Source: Candidatus Poribacteria bacterium (GTDB lineage: Bacteria; Poribacteria; WGA-4E; PCPOR2b). Taken from it: a DNA stretch of 64,000 nt. Positions 16,968-25,175 of this stretch are shown in pieces; the stretch's first letter is position 1, and each line of letters opens with the position of its first letter. The position numbers and the translations under genes are program-made. The stretch spans positions 1 to 64,000 of the forward strand of contig PYIZ01000048.1 in the NCBI GenBank assembly GCA_003635265.1. Direction: 5' to 3'. Under the pieces are notes generated by a model. The model did no database searches. It was given only the letters and a program-made list of their open reading frames with translations, and was not told where the DNA came from.

Positions 16968-17984
16968 GTGATTCGCGAAACGATCCAAAAAGTTATTGAT
17001 GGACAAGACTTAACCGAGCGTGAAACCGTTGACACCATGGACGAAATTATGAGCGGCGAAGCGACGCCGGCGCAAATTGCTTCGTTCATCACCGCCCTCC
17101 GAATCAAGGGTGAGACGATTGAGGAAATCACCGGTGCAGCGCGTATGATGCGTGAAAAATCAACGAAGGTTCACACCAAGTATTCTTTTGTCGTCGATAC
17201 GAGCGGCACGGGCGGGGACGGGGCACATACGTTCAATATCTCAACAACTGCGGCGTTCGTTGTGGCGGGAACAGGGATTCCGGTGGCGAAACACGGTAAC
17301 CGAGCCATTTCGAGCCGGAGTGGGACTGCTGATGTCCTCAAAGCGTTAGGCGTAAACATTGAGATTGGACCGGAGCAGGTTGGGGCGTGTATTGATGACG
17401 TAGGTATCGGCTTTCTTTTTACCAGTACATTACACGGTGCGATGAAATATGCGATTGGACCCCGCCGAGAGATCGGTATCCGCACAATTTTCAACGCGCT
17501 CGGTCCGCTCACGAATCCTGCCGGTGCACAAGCGCAGGTCCTTGGTGTTTACTCGCCAACGCTGACAGAGCCGTTGGCGCATGTCCTCAAAAATTTTGGA
17601 GCCCATCGTGCGTTTGTTGTATACGGGGAAGACGGTTTGGACGAAATCACAACAACGACGACGACCCAGATTTCGGAGCTGGTAGATGACAAGGTCAATA
17701 CATATATGCTTGATCCGACGGAATTGGGCATCCCAGCGGCGCAGCCCAGTGACCTCAAAGGGGGAACGCCGGAGGAAAACGCAGAGATGACGTTGAACGT
17801 TCTGAGAGGCGAAAAGGGTGCCAAACGGGACATTGTATTGCTCAATGCAGCGGCGGCGATTGTTGTGGGTGGTCGAGCTGAAGACCTAACAGCGGGACTC
17901 GCAGCGGCAGCCGAATCTATCGATTCGGGGCGGGCGTTGGAGAAATTGGAAGGGTTAAAGGCGAAATCAAATGAGGCAGTTTAA
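16968..17984 (+). CDS. trpD: Anthranilate phosphoribosyltransferase, copy 2
   Basis: Second TrpD, also 338 residues, starting at GTG (GAGGGAAATATCAAA precedes it). It aligns end to end without gaps to copy 1, differing at roughly 48 positions by my count. Differences include C79 to S in the CGTGGDG lead (here SGTGGDG), AASSQSG to ISSRSG, and AVALHG to TSTLHG. PRPP-binding and [10 protein letters not shown] motifs are intact, so it is probably active. Even the downstream sequence CCTTGAGCGG-ATCTGATTTTCTG is repeated after each copy, showing a tandem segment duplication of about 1.08 kb. The copies have diverged under apparent constraint, which may reflect dosage or altered acceptor preference. 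Confidence 0.93.
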   Translation: MIRETIQKVIDGQDLTERETVDTMDEIMSGEATPAQIASFITALRIKGETIEEITGAARMMREKSTKVHTKYSFVVDTSGTGGDGAHTFNISTTAAFVVAGTGIPVAKHGNRAISSRSGTADVLKALGVNIEIGPEQVGACIDDVGIGFLFTSTLHGAMKYAIGPRREIGIRTIFNALGPLTNPAGAQAQVLGVYSPTLTEPLAHVLKNFGAHRAFVVYGEDGLDEITTTTTTQISELVDDKVNTYMLDPTELGIPAAQPSDLKGGTPEENAEMTLNVLRGEKGAKRDIVLLNAAAAIVVGGRAEDLTAGLAAAAESIDSGRALEKLEGLKAKSNEAV

Positions 17985-18083
17985 CCTTGAGCGGCATCTG
18001 ATTTTCTGCTAGAATCTTGGCGTTGCTTTTTATCGTTAATATATGGTGCGATTCTGGAAATAGAATGAGAAAGAGAGGTTCAA

Positions 18084-19022
18084 ATGGCTCAGTTATCTAA
18101 AGCAACCCTCGGACGGACGGGGCTTGACGTAACTCGCTTGAGCTACGGTGCGATGGAGATCCGATCGGAGTGGGCTGGCAACGATGATCGTCCGCTGACC
18201 GAAACACAGGTGGAAACTGTCCTCAATACACTCTTAGATGCCGGAATCAACTTCATTGATACCGCCGATTGTTATGGTCGCAGTGAAGAGTATATCGGCA
18301 GGTTTATCTCCCACCGACGTGATGAATACTACTTGGCGAGCAAGTGCGGCTGCCACCCAGATCACGGACAGAAGCATTTGGGCTGGGTCGGTAAAATCTG
18401 GACGAAGGAGAACGTCCACCGCGGCGTGGACGATAGCCTGCGTCGCCTGAAAACCGACTATCTTGATGTGATGCAGTTCCACGGTGCAACGGTAGAAGAT
18501 TGCGAAAAAGGGCACGTGATCGATGCGTTAAACGAGGCGCGGGAACAGGGCAAGGTACGTTGGATCGGCACATCGTCTGCGCTTGAACATAAACCGACCT
18601 TTCTGGGATGGGGTTCGTTTGATGTGTTTCAGCTTGGGTACTCCGCCCTTGACCGTACCACCGAAAACTTTATCACTGAGGCTGCGGACGCAGGGACCGG
18701 GATGATTATCCGGGGTGGCGTGGCACAGGGTGAACCGGGGGAAGGCAGAGGGAGTGCTGATAGATGGCAGCAGGCGTTCGATGAGGCGAATTTGGATGAA
18801 CTCCGCGAAGAAGGCGAAAGTCGTACTGCGTTCATTTTGCGTTTTACTCTGAGCCATCCACACGTTCATACGACTATCGTGGGAACACGGAATGTTGACC
18901 ACCTGCTTGAGAACGTCCGAACCGCTGAAAGGGGGCCGTTGGGGCCAGATGTTTATGCTGAAGCAAAGCGTCGCCTTGACGCGATCGGGATGACTCCGGC
19001 GAAATCGCTCGAAGAAGCATAA
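18084..19022 (+). CDS. Aldo/keto reductase
   Basis: NADPH-dependent aldo/keto reductase family protein, 312 residues, a TIM barrel that reduces aldehydes or ketones, or acts on sugars in the reverse direction. The N-terminus LGRTGLDVTRLSYGAMEIR is typical. INFIDTADCYGRSEEYIG carries the catalytic Asp and Tyr, LASKCG the catalytic Lys, and LDVMQFHGATVE the catalytic His. Near the C-terminus HTTIVGTRNVDHLLENV is the NADPH-binding region. GAGAGG precedes the ATG at 18084. It lies about 100 bp behind the trpD pair on the same strand and may share its transcript. Substrate unknown; sugar or inositol derivatives are common in such genomes. Confidence 0.92.
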   Translation: MAQLSKATLGRTGLDVTRLSYGAMEIRSEWAGNDDRPLTETQVETVLNTLLDAGINFIDTADCYGRSEEYIGRFISHRRDEYYLASKCGCHPDHGQKHLGWVGKIWTKENVHRGVDDSLRRLKTDYLDVMQFHGATVEDCEKGHVIDALNEAREQGKVRWIGTSSALEHKPTFLGWGSFDVFQLGYSALDRTTENFITEAADAGTGMIIRGGVAQGEPGEGRGSADRWQQAFDEANLDELREEGESRTAFILRFTLSHPHVHTTIVGTRNVDHLLENVRTAERGPLGPDVYAEAKRRLDAIGMTPAKSLEEA

Positions 19023-19043
19023 TTGTCTAAATAGTCGGTTGTA

Positions 19044-19058
19044 ATACAAGTCTTGTAT
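19044..19058 (+). promoter_or_regulatory. Perfect palindrome ATACAAG-T-CTTGTAT
   Basis: A 7-bp perfect inverted repeat with a 1-nt centre lies about 30 bp ahead of the PLP-enzyme start. Size and position fit an operator for a dimeric repressor, but a chance occurrence cannot be excluded. Confidence 0.3.
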
Positions 19059-19089
19059 AGAATAAAAAAGTAGGAGTAAGACAATCGTA

Positions 19090-20226
19090 ATGGCTAACAA
19101 TTTCGGTAGTGAAGTCTACAAAAGGCTCGGCGTGCGACCGCTCATCAACGCCGGGGGGACGCAAACGCTTTGGGGAGGTTCGACACTTTCCCCTGAAGTG
19201 ATGCAGGCAATGGTAGATGCCAACTCCAACCATGTGGAGATGGAGGAACTTCTGGACAAAGCAGGCGAGCATGTTGCGAAACTGATGGGGGTTGAGGCTG
19301 CCTACATAACCTCTGGCTGCTTTGCCGCGCTTGCTCTGAGCACCGCCGCCTGTATGACAGGCAGAGATCGACAGAAAATTAGCCGACTTCCAGAGATCGT
19401 TGGCATCAAGCACGAGGTGCTGATTCAAGCGAAACATCGCAACAGCTACGACCGAGAATATCCTGTGCCCGGTGGAGTGCTTGTAGAGGTGGGGGACGCA
19501 GACGGATGTACCGTCGATGCGTTGGAGGGGGCAATAGGACCTAACACCGCAGCGGTCGCTTACCTTGCCAGAAGGGATAGTGACAGTTCGATTATACCTT
19601 TGGCGGATGTCGTCGAAACGGCGCACGCCCACGGTGTGCCTGTCATCGTTGACGCTGCGACCCATATCTATCCGGTAGACTACTTCCGAGGGCTTGCCCA
19701 ATCGGCGGATCTGGTATGCTTTAGCGGCAAATACTTCAATGCCCCGCCAGCGGTTGGGATTGCATGTGGTAAGAAGGAATTGATGGATGCCGTAGCGGAT
19801 CACGGCTATATCGGCTTCTACAACCCCGATGGACGTTCATTTGGGCGAGGTTTTAAGATAGGCCGTCATGATGTAATCGGACTGGTGGCGGCGTTGGAGT
19901 GGTGGCTGAACGCAGATCACGAGGAGCGTCATGCGAAGGATGAGGCAAAGCTCGCTAGTATGCAGCAGGCATTGGAAGGCGTCCCGGGTGTTGGGGAGAT
20001 GAAGGTAGTGCACGTCGGCGCACATACCGGATCTACTCTACAGGTCGGCATTGATTCAAAAGCTGCTGGGAAAGACGCGATGCAGGTTGTCGCTGAGCTT
20101 GATAGCGGCGAACCCCGTATTAGAGTCGGAGGGGGTGAGGATAGCATCACAATCCACGCCCATCCCCTGAACGAAGGTGAGGAAGAGATTATCGTCGATC
20201 GGTTGAAGGCTGTGCTTCTCGGCTAA
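19090..20226 (+). CDS. SelA-like PLP-dependent enzyme
   Basis: Fold-type I pyridoxal-phosphate enzyme of the SelA / D-glucosaminate-6-phosphate ammonia-lyase-like group, 378 residues. It has the family start YKRLGVRPLINAGGTQTLWGGSTLSPEV, the AAYITSGCFAALALSTAACMTG cofactor region, VPVIVDAATHIYPVDYF with the PLP-contacting Asp, and VCFSGKYFNAPPAVG with the Schiff-base lysine in SGK. True SelA would need tRNA-Sec and SelB, for which there is no sign here. An amino-sugar or amino-acid lyase is therefore more likely. GGAG lies 12 nt before the ATG. The downstream nfo gene on the same strand is 50 bp away. Confidence 0.8.
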   Translation: MANNFGSEVYKRLGVRPLINAGGTQTLWGGSTLSPEVMQAMVDANSNHVEMEELLDKAGEHVAKLMGVEAAYITSGCFAALALSTAACMTGRDRQKISRLPEIVGIKHEVLIQAKHRNSYDREYPVPGGVLVEVGDADGCTVDALEGAIGPNTAAVAYLARRDSDSSIIPLADVVETAHAHGVPVIVDAATHIYPVDYFRGLAQSADLVCFSGKYFNAPPAVGIACGKKELMDAVADHGYIGFYNPDGRSFGRGFKIGRHDVIGLVAALEWWLNADHEERHAKDEAKLASMQQALEGVPGVGEMKVVHVGAHTGSTLQVGIDSKAAGKDAMQVVAELDSGEPRIRVGGGEDSITIHAHPLNEGEEEIIVDRLKAVLLG

Positions 20227-20276
20227 ATGGTGATTATTTTAGGCTTTTTCTTTTTAACATCGGAGGGTTGTAATCA

Positions 20277-21122
20277 ATGATGCTAGGTGCACATGTTTCC
20301 GCCGCTGGCGGTTTGCACAATTCAATTCGGAACGGGGAAAAGTTGGAATGTGAAGCCATCCAGATTTTCCTGAAAAATCCAAACCGCTGGGTCGGCAAAG
20401 AGCCCGCCGAATCGGATATCGATCAATTTCGGGATGCGTGGGAGGCGTCTGACATCGTTCGCGAAGGACTTGTCCACGACATCCACCTCACCAACCTCGC
20501 CTCTCCCAAGCAGGATGTCCTTGAGAACTCCCGCGAACAGTTTCTTTCCCAAATGGAGCTCGCGGATGCCTGTGGACTTCGGTATATTGTAACCCATCTC
20601 GGATCGCATCTTGACGCCGGCGAAGCGGCGGGTTTGAAGGTATTGAGCGATAGCCTGAATAAACTCTTTGAACAAACGGCGGGCGGAAGCGTCATTGTCT
20701 TGTTGGAGACAACGGCGGGACAAGGGACGAATTTGGGATACTGCTTTGAGCACCTGCGCGAGATTATTGATGACTCGAAATATCCTGAAAGATTGGGTGT
20801 CTGTTTCGATACGTGTCATGTCTTCGCGGCGGGATACGATTTGCGGACAGAAGATGATTATCACCAGACGTTTGATCAGTTTGATCAAATTGTCGGTTTG
20901 GATCGGTTGCGTGCGTTTCATCTCAACGATGCGAAATCGCAGTACGGCAGCCGGGTTGATCGTCATGAACATATCGGCGAAGGCAACATTGGGATAACAC
21001 CTTTCCAACTGCTTGCCAACGACCCACGCTTTGAGAATACTCCAATGGTTATCGAAACGCCAAAGATGGAAACGATGCACGCAACCAATCTTGCGGTGCT
21101 GAAGGGATTAGTGAAGGACTAA
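20277..21122 (+). CDS. nfo: Endonuclease IV (AP endonuclease)
   Basis: Deoxyribonuclease IV, 281 residues, of normal length, which nicks DNA 5' of abasic sites in base-excision repair using three zinc ions. Zinc ligands are in conserved stretches: MLGAHVSAAGG, EAIQIFLKNPNRW, IVTHLGSHL, VLLETTAGQG, GVCFDTCHVFAAGYD, FHLNDAKSQYGSRVDRHEHIGEG and PMVIETPK. All family blocks are present in order. CGGAGGG precedes two adjacent ATGs (20277 and 20280); the second gives the more usual MLGAHVS start. Cytoplasmic. The neighbours have no obvious repair role. Confidence 0.95.
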   Translation: MMLGAHVSAAGGLHNSIRNGEKLECEAIQIFLKNPNRWVGKEPAESDIDQFRDAWEASDIVREGLVHDIHLTNLASPKQDVLENSREQFLSQMELADACGLRYIVTHLGSHLDAGEAAGLKVLSDSLNKLFEQTAGGSVIVLLETTAGQGTNLGYCFEHLREIIDDSKYPERLGVCFDTCHVFAAGYDLRTEDDYHQTFDQFDQIVGLDRLRAFHLNDAKSQYGSRVDRHEHIGEGNIGITPFQLLANDPRFENTPMVIETPKMETMHATNLAVLKGLVKD

Positions 21123-21207
21123 AAGACGGCTAGCGAGGCAGACGCGGAGTGCTCATGAACGCATTGACAACTTACTTATTACTTTCCACACGTCGGAGGA
21201 CCTCAAT

Positions 21208-21387
21208 ATGTCTATAGGTCCTTGGGAAGTTCTGATTCTGCTCATCATTTTTGTAGGCGTCCTTCTGATTTCGCGTCGTCAAACTAAGCGAATCTGTCCC
21301 CGCTGCGGTTTTGCAATACGGTCGTATACCGCTGAATGCCCTGAGTGCGGGCTGGTTTTTCCGAGGAAGGAAAGGTCGCATTCATGA
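21208..21387 (+). CDS. 59-residue membrane-anchored zinc-ribbon protein
   Basis: Small protein of 59 residues. Residues 7-21 (EVLILLIIFVGVLLI) form one membrane segment, followed by SRRQTKR and a double-CxxC zinc ribbon, CPRCG (30-34) and CPECG (44-48). CGGAGGA is placed 8 nt before its ATG. Its TGA overlaps the ATG of the PhnP-like hydrolase (ATGA, 21384-21387), so the two are translationally coupled. The layout fits a tail-type membrane anchor with a cytoplasmic zinc ribbon of unknown function, perhaps a partner or regulator of the hydrolase. It is easily missed because of its length. Confidence 0.75.
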   Translation: MSIGPWEVLILLIIFVGVLLISRRQTKRICPRCGFAIRSYTAECPECGLVFPRKERSHS

Positions 21388-22148
21388 AAATTACGTTTCT
21401 CGGTACAGGCACATCGCACGGGGTCCCGATGATTGCTTGTCGTTGTGATGTGTGCCGATCAACAGATCCCAAAAATCGCCGCACCCGTCCTTCAATTGTT
21501 ATTACCCTTGATAACAACAGAAACATCCTTGTCGATACCTCACCGGAGCTTCGGCTTCAAGTTATCGAATGTGGTATTGACCACATTGACGCCATCCTTT
21601 ATACCCATGCCCACGCAGACCACCTGCACGGACTTGATGATGTCCGTGCCTATTCTGAGATTCAAGGTACTTCCATCCCCTGTTACGGCAGTCCCGATAC
21701 CCTCGATCGTCTTAGCACTGTTTTTGAATATGCTTTTCGGCTTCAACATCTCGGCGGCGGTATCCCACAACTGGAACTGGTACCAATTGATGGTCCCTTT
21801 CAGCTGTTTGGTGTTGAATTTGTTCCGGTTGATCTGCTGCATGGATGGACGGAAGTGCTTGGATTTCGGATTGGCAATTTCGCATACGCTACGGACTGTA
21901 ACGCGATTGCGCCCGCCTCAATGGATTTGCTGAGTAATCTTGATGTTTTGGTGCTTGATGCCATCCGATGGGAACCGCGACATCCGACCCACTTCACGAT
22001 TCCAGAATCGTTGGAAATTGTGAAGGAACTCAACCCCAAACAGACCTATTTCACGCACATGACCCACGATGTGGACCATCATTCAACGAACGCACGCCTG
22101 CCAGAAAATGTTCAACTTGCTTATGACGGCTTGGTGGTGGAAGTTTAA
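21384..22148 (+). CDS. MBL-fold hydrolase, PhnP-like
   Basis: Metallo-beta-lactamase fold phosphodiesterase of the PhnP / phosphoribosyl cyclic phosphodiesterase type, 254 residues. THAHADHLHGLDD is the HxHxDH metal motif, ACRCDVCRS near residue 20 is the extra cysteine site seen in PhnP, and DCNAIAP plus THMTHDVDHH supply the remaining ligands. I choose ATG 21384 (MKITFLGTGTSHG), since it overlaps the stop of the small zinc-ribbon gene and matches the family start; an upstream in-frame start at 21345 lies inside that gene. PhnP acts in C-P lyase phosphonate catabolism in E. coli, but no other phn genes are here, so a cyclic phosphodiesterase in another pathway is equally possible. Confidence 0.88.
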   Translation: MKITFLGTGTSHGVPMIACRCDVCRSTDPKNRRTRPSIVITLDNNRNILVDTSPELRLQVIECGIDHIDAILYTHAHADHLHGLDDVRAYSEIQGTSIPCYGSPDTLDRLSTVFEYAFRLQHLGGGIPQLELVPIDGPFQLFGVEFVPVDLLHGWTEVLGFRIGNFAYATDCNAIAPASMDLLSNLDVLVLDAIRWEPRHPTHFTIPESLEIVKELNPKQTYFTHMTHDVDHHSTNARLPENVQLAYDGLVVEV

Positions 22149-22163
22149 GAACGGGGAAGGTAT

Positions 22164-23405
22164 ATGAACCGCCATCCATTGCTAGATGTTGAACACATTG
22201 AACAGACGCCGGACGTTTATCTCAATGCTGTGGGCCATGTCTTTGCGGTTTTTGATGAACGCTCCCAAGATTCGGGTAATATATCCTATGGAGTGGAGAT
22301 CGCACAAGAACGCTATTTCGTAAAGACGGCAGGGCCTCCCAGTGATCCGAATCCTTTTCTGAATCACGCCGAGAGAGTTTCGCTGCTCCGAAACGCAGTC
22401 CAACTTCGGCGGAGTTGCAACCACTGTACCCTACCACCGCTGCATCAGGTAATAGAGTCGCCCACTGGACCGCTGCTTGTCTATCAATGGCTTGATGGCG
22501 AACTGATTAGGGTGGAGGCTGCAATGCGCAACGATCCAGGATCAACCTTTCAGCGTTTCCGACGGCTCCCGTCTCACGAGATAATACGCGCTCTGGATCT
22601 TGTTTATGAGTTGCACCACCAACTCGCGCAGTTAGGGTGGATTGCTGTCGATTTTTACGATGGGTGCCTGATTTACGACTTTGATCGTCAGAAATTACAC
22701 ATTGTAGACCTAGACCATTACTGTAAGGCTCCATTTTTGACATACTCCGCAAACCTAAAGGATTGGGATTCTTATCCCGATTTATCGGGACTCCGAGAAT
22801 CGGAGCGCGCTTCCTTTCCGATAGGAACGCTAATTGTGCGGTCAAACACGGCTGCGAACCGAAGTCCGTCTTACATACCGCTAACGCAATGGACAATGCC
22901 CTGCCCACTACCCACACGGGCAACTTTGGCGAGGCTATAGGGGATGCCGATACCCGTCGGTATCATCAAACTATGGTGGATTTGACCCCGACTCATAGAA
23001 GGTGGAATACCCAACCTCTGAAAAGCAGTATACCACATTTTAATAGCAAGCTCAACAAAAAACAGTGCTAAAGCAATCTGTATCCCAAGCGTAAACGCTT
23101 GGGTTTTAGACCTAAAGGAAGTTTCGATAAACGAGATGGGTCGGATGTTCGGTTCATCGCGTTTCATGGCTCCCGAGGAGCTTGAATGGGGTGCACGCAT
23201 TGATGAGCGCACCACAGTGTTTACTATGGGGAGAACTGCAGCTGTGCTGCTGTCGGATGGTACGTTAGAGCGTCGCCCGTTTCGCGGAAGCGACGCACTG
23301 TACGACGTAGTTCGCCATGCCTGTCACGATGATAGAGAGAAACGATACGGTTCAATGGCAACCTTTTTTGCTGCGTGGATGGACGCGCACGTTTCCGAAT
23401 TATAG
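22164..23405 (+). pseudogene. Kinase-like gene split by a 348-bp insertion
   Basis: A protein-kinase-fold gene interrupted between its metal-binding and activation-loop regions. The 5' part runs in frame to 22761 and carries QERYFVKTAG (lysine strand), VYQWLDGELIRV (hinge), AVDFYDGCLI (catalytic-loop-like) and HIVDLDHY (DFG-like). The 3' part, from 23119 in the same frame, carries GSSRFMAPEE (APE motif) and the C-lobe to 23405. Between them lie 348 bp flanked by a 9-bp direct repeat, ACCTAAAGG (22753-22761 and 23110-23118). Removing 348 bp plus one repeat copy (357 bp, 119 codons) restores one frame of about 294 residues. The insertion brings an in-frame stop at 22938. The intact protein looks like a divergent Ser/Thr or small-molecule kinase. 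Confidence 0.8.
22762..23109. mobile_element. 348-bp non-autonomous insertion with 9-bp duplication
   Basis: Sequence bounded by ACCTAAAGG on both sides, inserted in a kinase-like gene. It contains the palindromes TCCCGATTTATCGGGA (22775-22790) and CTCCGAGAATCGGAG (22791-22805). Near its right end are a minus-strand promoter TTGAGC-N17-TATACT (23055-23027) and a hairpin CCCAAGCGTAAACGCTTGGG (23084-23103). The hairpin-promoter module recurs near 26.33-26.39 kb. It is too short to code for a transposase and reads as a MITE-like or internally deleted element. Terminal inverted repeats are not obvious, and the parent family (IS605/TnpB-like or other) is uncertain. Confidence 0.7.
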
Positions 23406-23465
23406 CCAGACGGAACAACCTCACGAGTGAGCATACTGTCAACCGATTAGGGAGATGGACATCAG

Positions 23466-25133
23466 ATGAATGATGCTATCAACTACACTTTCAGGCTCTC
23501 GCCGGAGCACCTCGCCGCCGTCAATCGGAAACGGCGGATCGTCGTGAATCATCAGGTCGATGGTTTACTATGCGCCGTTGAGCAAGGATTGACCGTCGAT
23601 CAGATCATGATGTATGAGTTCGCGTTTGCCGATGCGCCGGGGGTTCACATTGACGCGCAGTGGTGGTCATTCGATAATACCTTCCCACTAGAGGGACGAC
23701 CATTAATAGACGAGACAAGTCCATCAGTGCCAAAATATGTAAGTCCGGAGCGCGTCAAGATTTTCCAGCAATGGTTAGACGACGGTATCAATATCGCTGA
23801 AGTTTACATTGAGGAAACAAAGAAACGTGGGCTTGAATGCTTCTATACCTATCGACTCAACGAAGATCCGTACACTGAGCATCGTGAATTGGCGGAAGCA
23901 CATCCCGATTGGCTAATCACAGGCGAGTGGGAGCAACCGCTCTGGAACTTTGCTGTGCCGGGTGTGCGCGATTACAAGGTCGCTATCTGCCGAGAACTGG
24001 TGGAGCGGCACAACTTCGATGGGTTGGAAATTGATTTCGCACGCGGTCCTATCCAGACGCCGCCGGGGCGTCAATGGGAGCAGCGTGAGCATATCACGGA
24101 CTTTCTTCGCCGGGTTCGGCAGGAGACGCTTGATGTAGAACAGAAGCGGGGACGACCGGTTTTGCTAGCGGCACGCATCCCAGACAATCTCATCGGTTGT
24201 CACTTTGATGGACTTGATGTAGAAACGTGGGTACGCGGGCGTTTCGTTGATTTTCTGGTCTTGGGTGTGCGTTCGTATGAGTTGGCTATTGAGCAGTTTC
24301 GTGCCATTATTGGCGATAAGCCGATTCAGATTTTTGGGACACTTGACGACCACCATTGCACGGATGGCTATTCTTGGCCCCCAATTGAAGTGTGGCGGGG
24401 TATCGTCGCTAATTGGTGGCAACAGGGAGTGGACGCGATTCAGACCTTCAATTGGGGCGTTGCGCCACCCGAAGTTGCCCAGCAGTTGAAGGTTAAGACA
24501 CACGGTGCCTACTTTGATGGCACACGGATGATTCCTGTGTATCAGCAGGCATACGGTGAACTTGGCGATCCGGAAAAACTGAGATATTTGGACAAACATT
24601 TCGTCGTCCAGCGTCGTGGGGGCGGCGGGTCCGGTGGAGCCAACGTCGATGAATGGCATACCCCACGGGCCAGTTACCAGAACACGAACATGCTGGGACA
24701 ACTGCCTATGACCTTGGACAACTTGGGATTGGTTGATGTGCTGATTAGGCTTCGCGTCTCGGACGATTTCACCGCTGAAGCGGAGCGGATCGAGCGATTG
24801 ACCCTTCGCCTCCTGTTTTCCGATCCGGGGAGAGAAAATCTGCCAGAGCATCAGAAAATTGACGCTGCGCCCATCAATCCTTTCTGGGATCGACCGCAAC
24901 TGTTCACCTCACCGGCCCGAAAGGATATGATTGACCGGCTCCAAGTACGCCTCAACGGTGTGCTGTTGGGTCGGGCGATTGTCGATGCCGGTTGGTTTAT
25001 CTTCGACGTAAATCCGAAACTATTTGCGGTAGGCATCAACCTAGTTGGCATCTTGATTACAGGTCGGGATTCACAGGAGGCAGCCATGACCGTGGAAAAA
25101 GTCGAGGCACATGTGGAATATCGGCGTCCCTGA
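23466..25133 (+). CDS. TIM-barrel glycosidase-like protein
   Basis: Large protein of 555 residues resembling hypothetical glycosyl hydrolases with a TIM barrel (family 10-like / GHL groups). Features are RLNEDPYTEHRELAEAHPDWL, RDYKVAICRELVERHNFDGLEIDFARGP (strand with acidic residues at the barrel mouth), HITDFLRRVR and GVDAIQTFNWGV. A glycine-rich linker (RRGGGGSGGANVDEWH, about 381-396) separates the barrel from a C-terminal beta-rich domain. No signal peptide, so cytoplasmic. The catalytic role of EIDF is a guess from position. GGGAGATGG lies before the ATG at 23466. Many related genes occur in uncultured marine bacteria; substrate unknown. Confidence 0.7.
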   Translation: MNDAINYTFRLSPEHLAAVNRKRRIVVNHQVDGLLCAVEQGLTVDQIMMYEFAFADAPGVHIDAQWWSFDNTFPLEGRPLIDETSPSVPKYVSPERVKIFQQWLDDGINIAEVYIEETKKRGLECFYTYRLNEDPYTEHRELAEAHPDWLITGEWEQPLWNFAVPGVRDYKVAICRELVERHNFDGLEIDFARGPIQTPPGRQWEQREHITDFLRRVRQETLDVEQKRGRPVLLAARIPDNLIGCHFDGLDVETWVRGRFVDFLVLGVRSYELAIEQFRAIIGDKPIQIFGTLDDHHCTDGYSWPPIEVWRGIVANWWQQGVDAIQTFNWGVAPPEVAQQLKVKTHGAYFDGTRMIPVYQQAYGELGDPEKLRYLDKHFVVQRRGGGGSGGANVDEWHTPRASYQNTNMLGQLPMTLDNLGLVDVLIRLRVSDDFTAEAERIERLTLRLLFSDPGRENLPEHQKIDAAPINPFWDRPQLFTSPARKDMIDRLQVRLNGVLLGRAIVDAGWFIFDVNPKLFAVGINLVGILITGRDSQEAAMTVEKVEAHVEYRRP

Positions 25134-25175
25134 AACGCAATGACCGCCCACCCTAGAAGGTGTAATTGAGAGAGG

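Noticed and set aside
19027..19803. Long minus-strand frame opposite the SelA-like gene
   Set aside because: It overlaps a well-recognised enzyme and has no family signature or ribosome-binding site.
20322..21080. Long minus-strand frame opposite nfo
   Set aside because: Antisense shadow of a complete endonuclease IV gene.
22871..23215. 114-codon minus-strand frame across the insertion
   Set aside because: It starts outside the insertion, inside the 3' part of the kinase gene, and crosses one 9-bp duplication, so it cannot be an element-borne gene as it stands.
24165..24899. Minus-strand frame opposite the TIM-barrel gene
   Set aside because: No known motifs and no start signal; antisense shadow.
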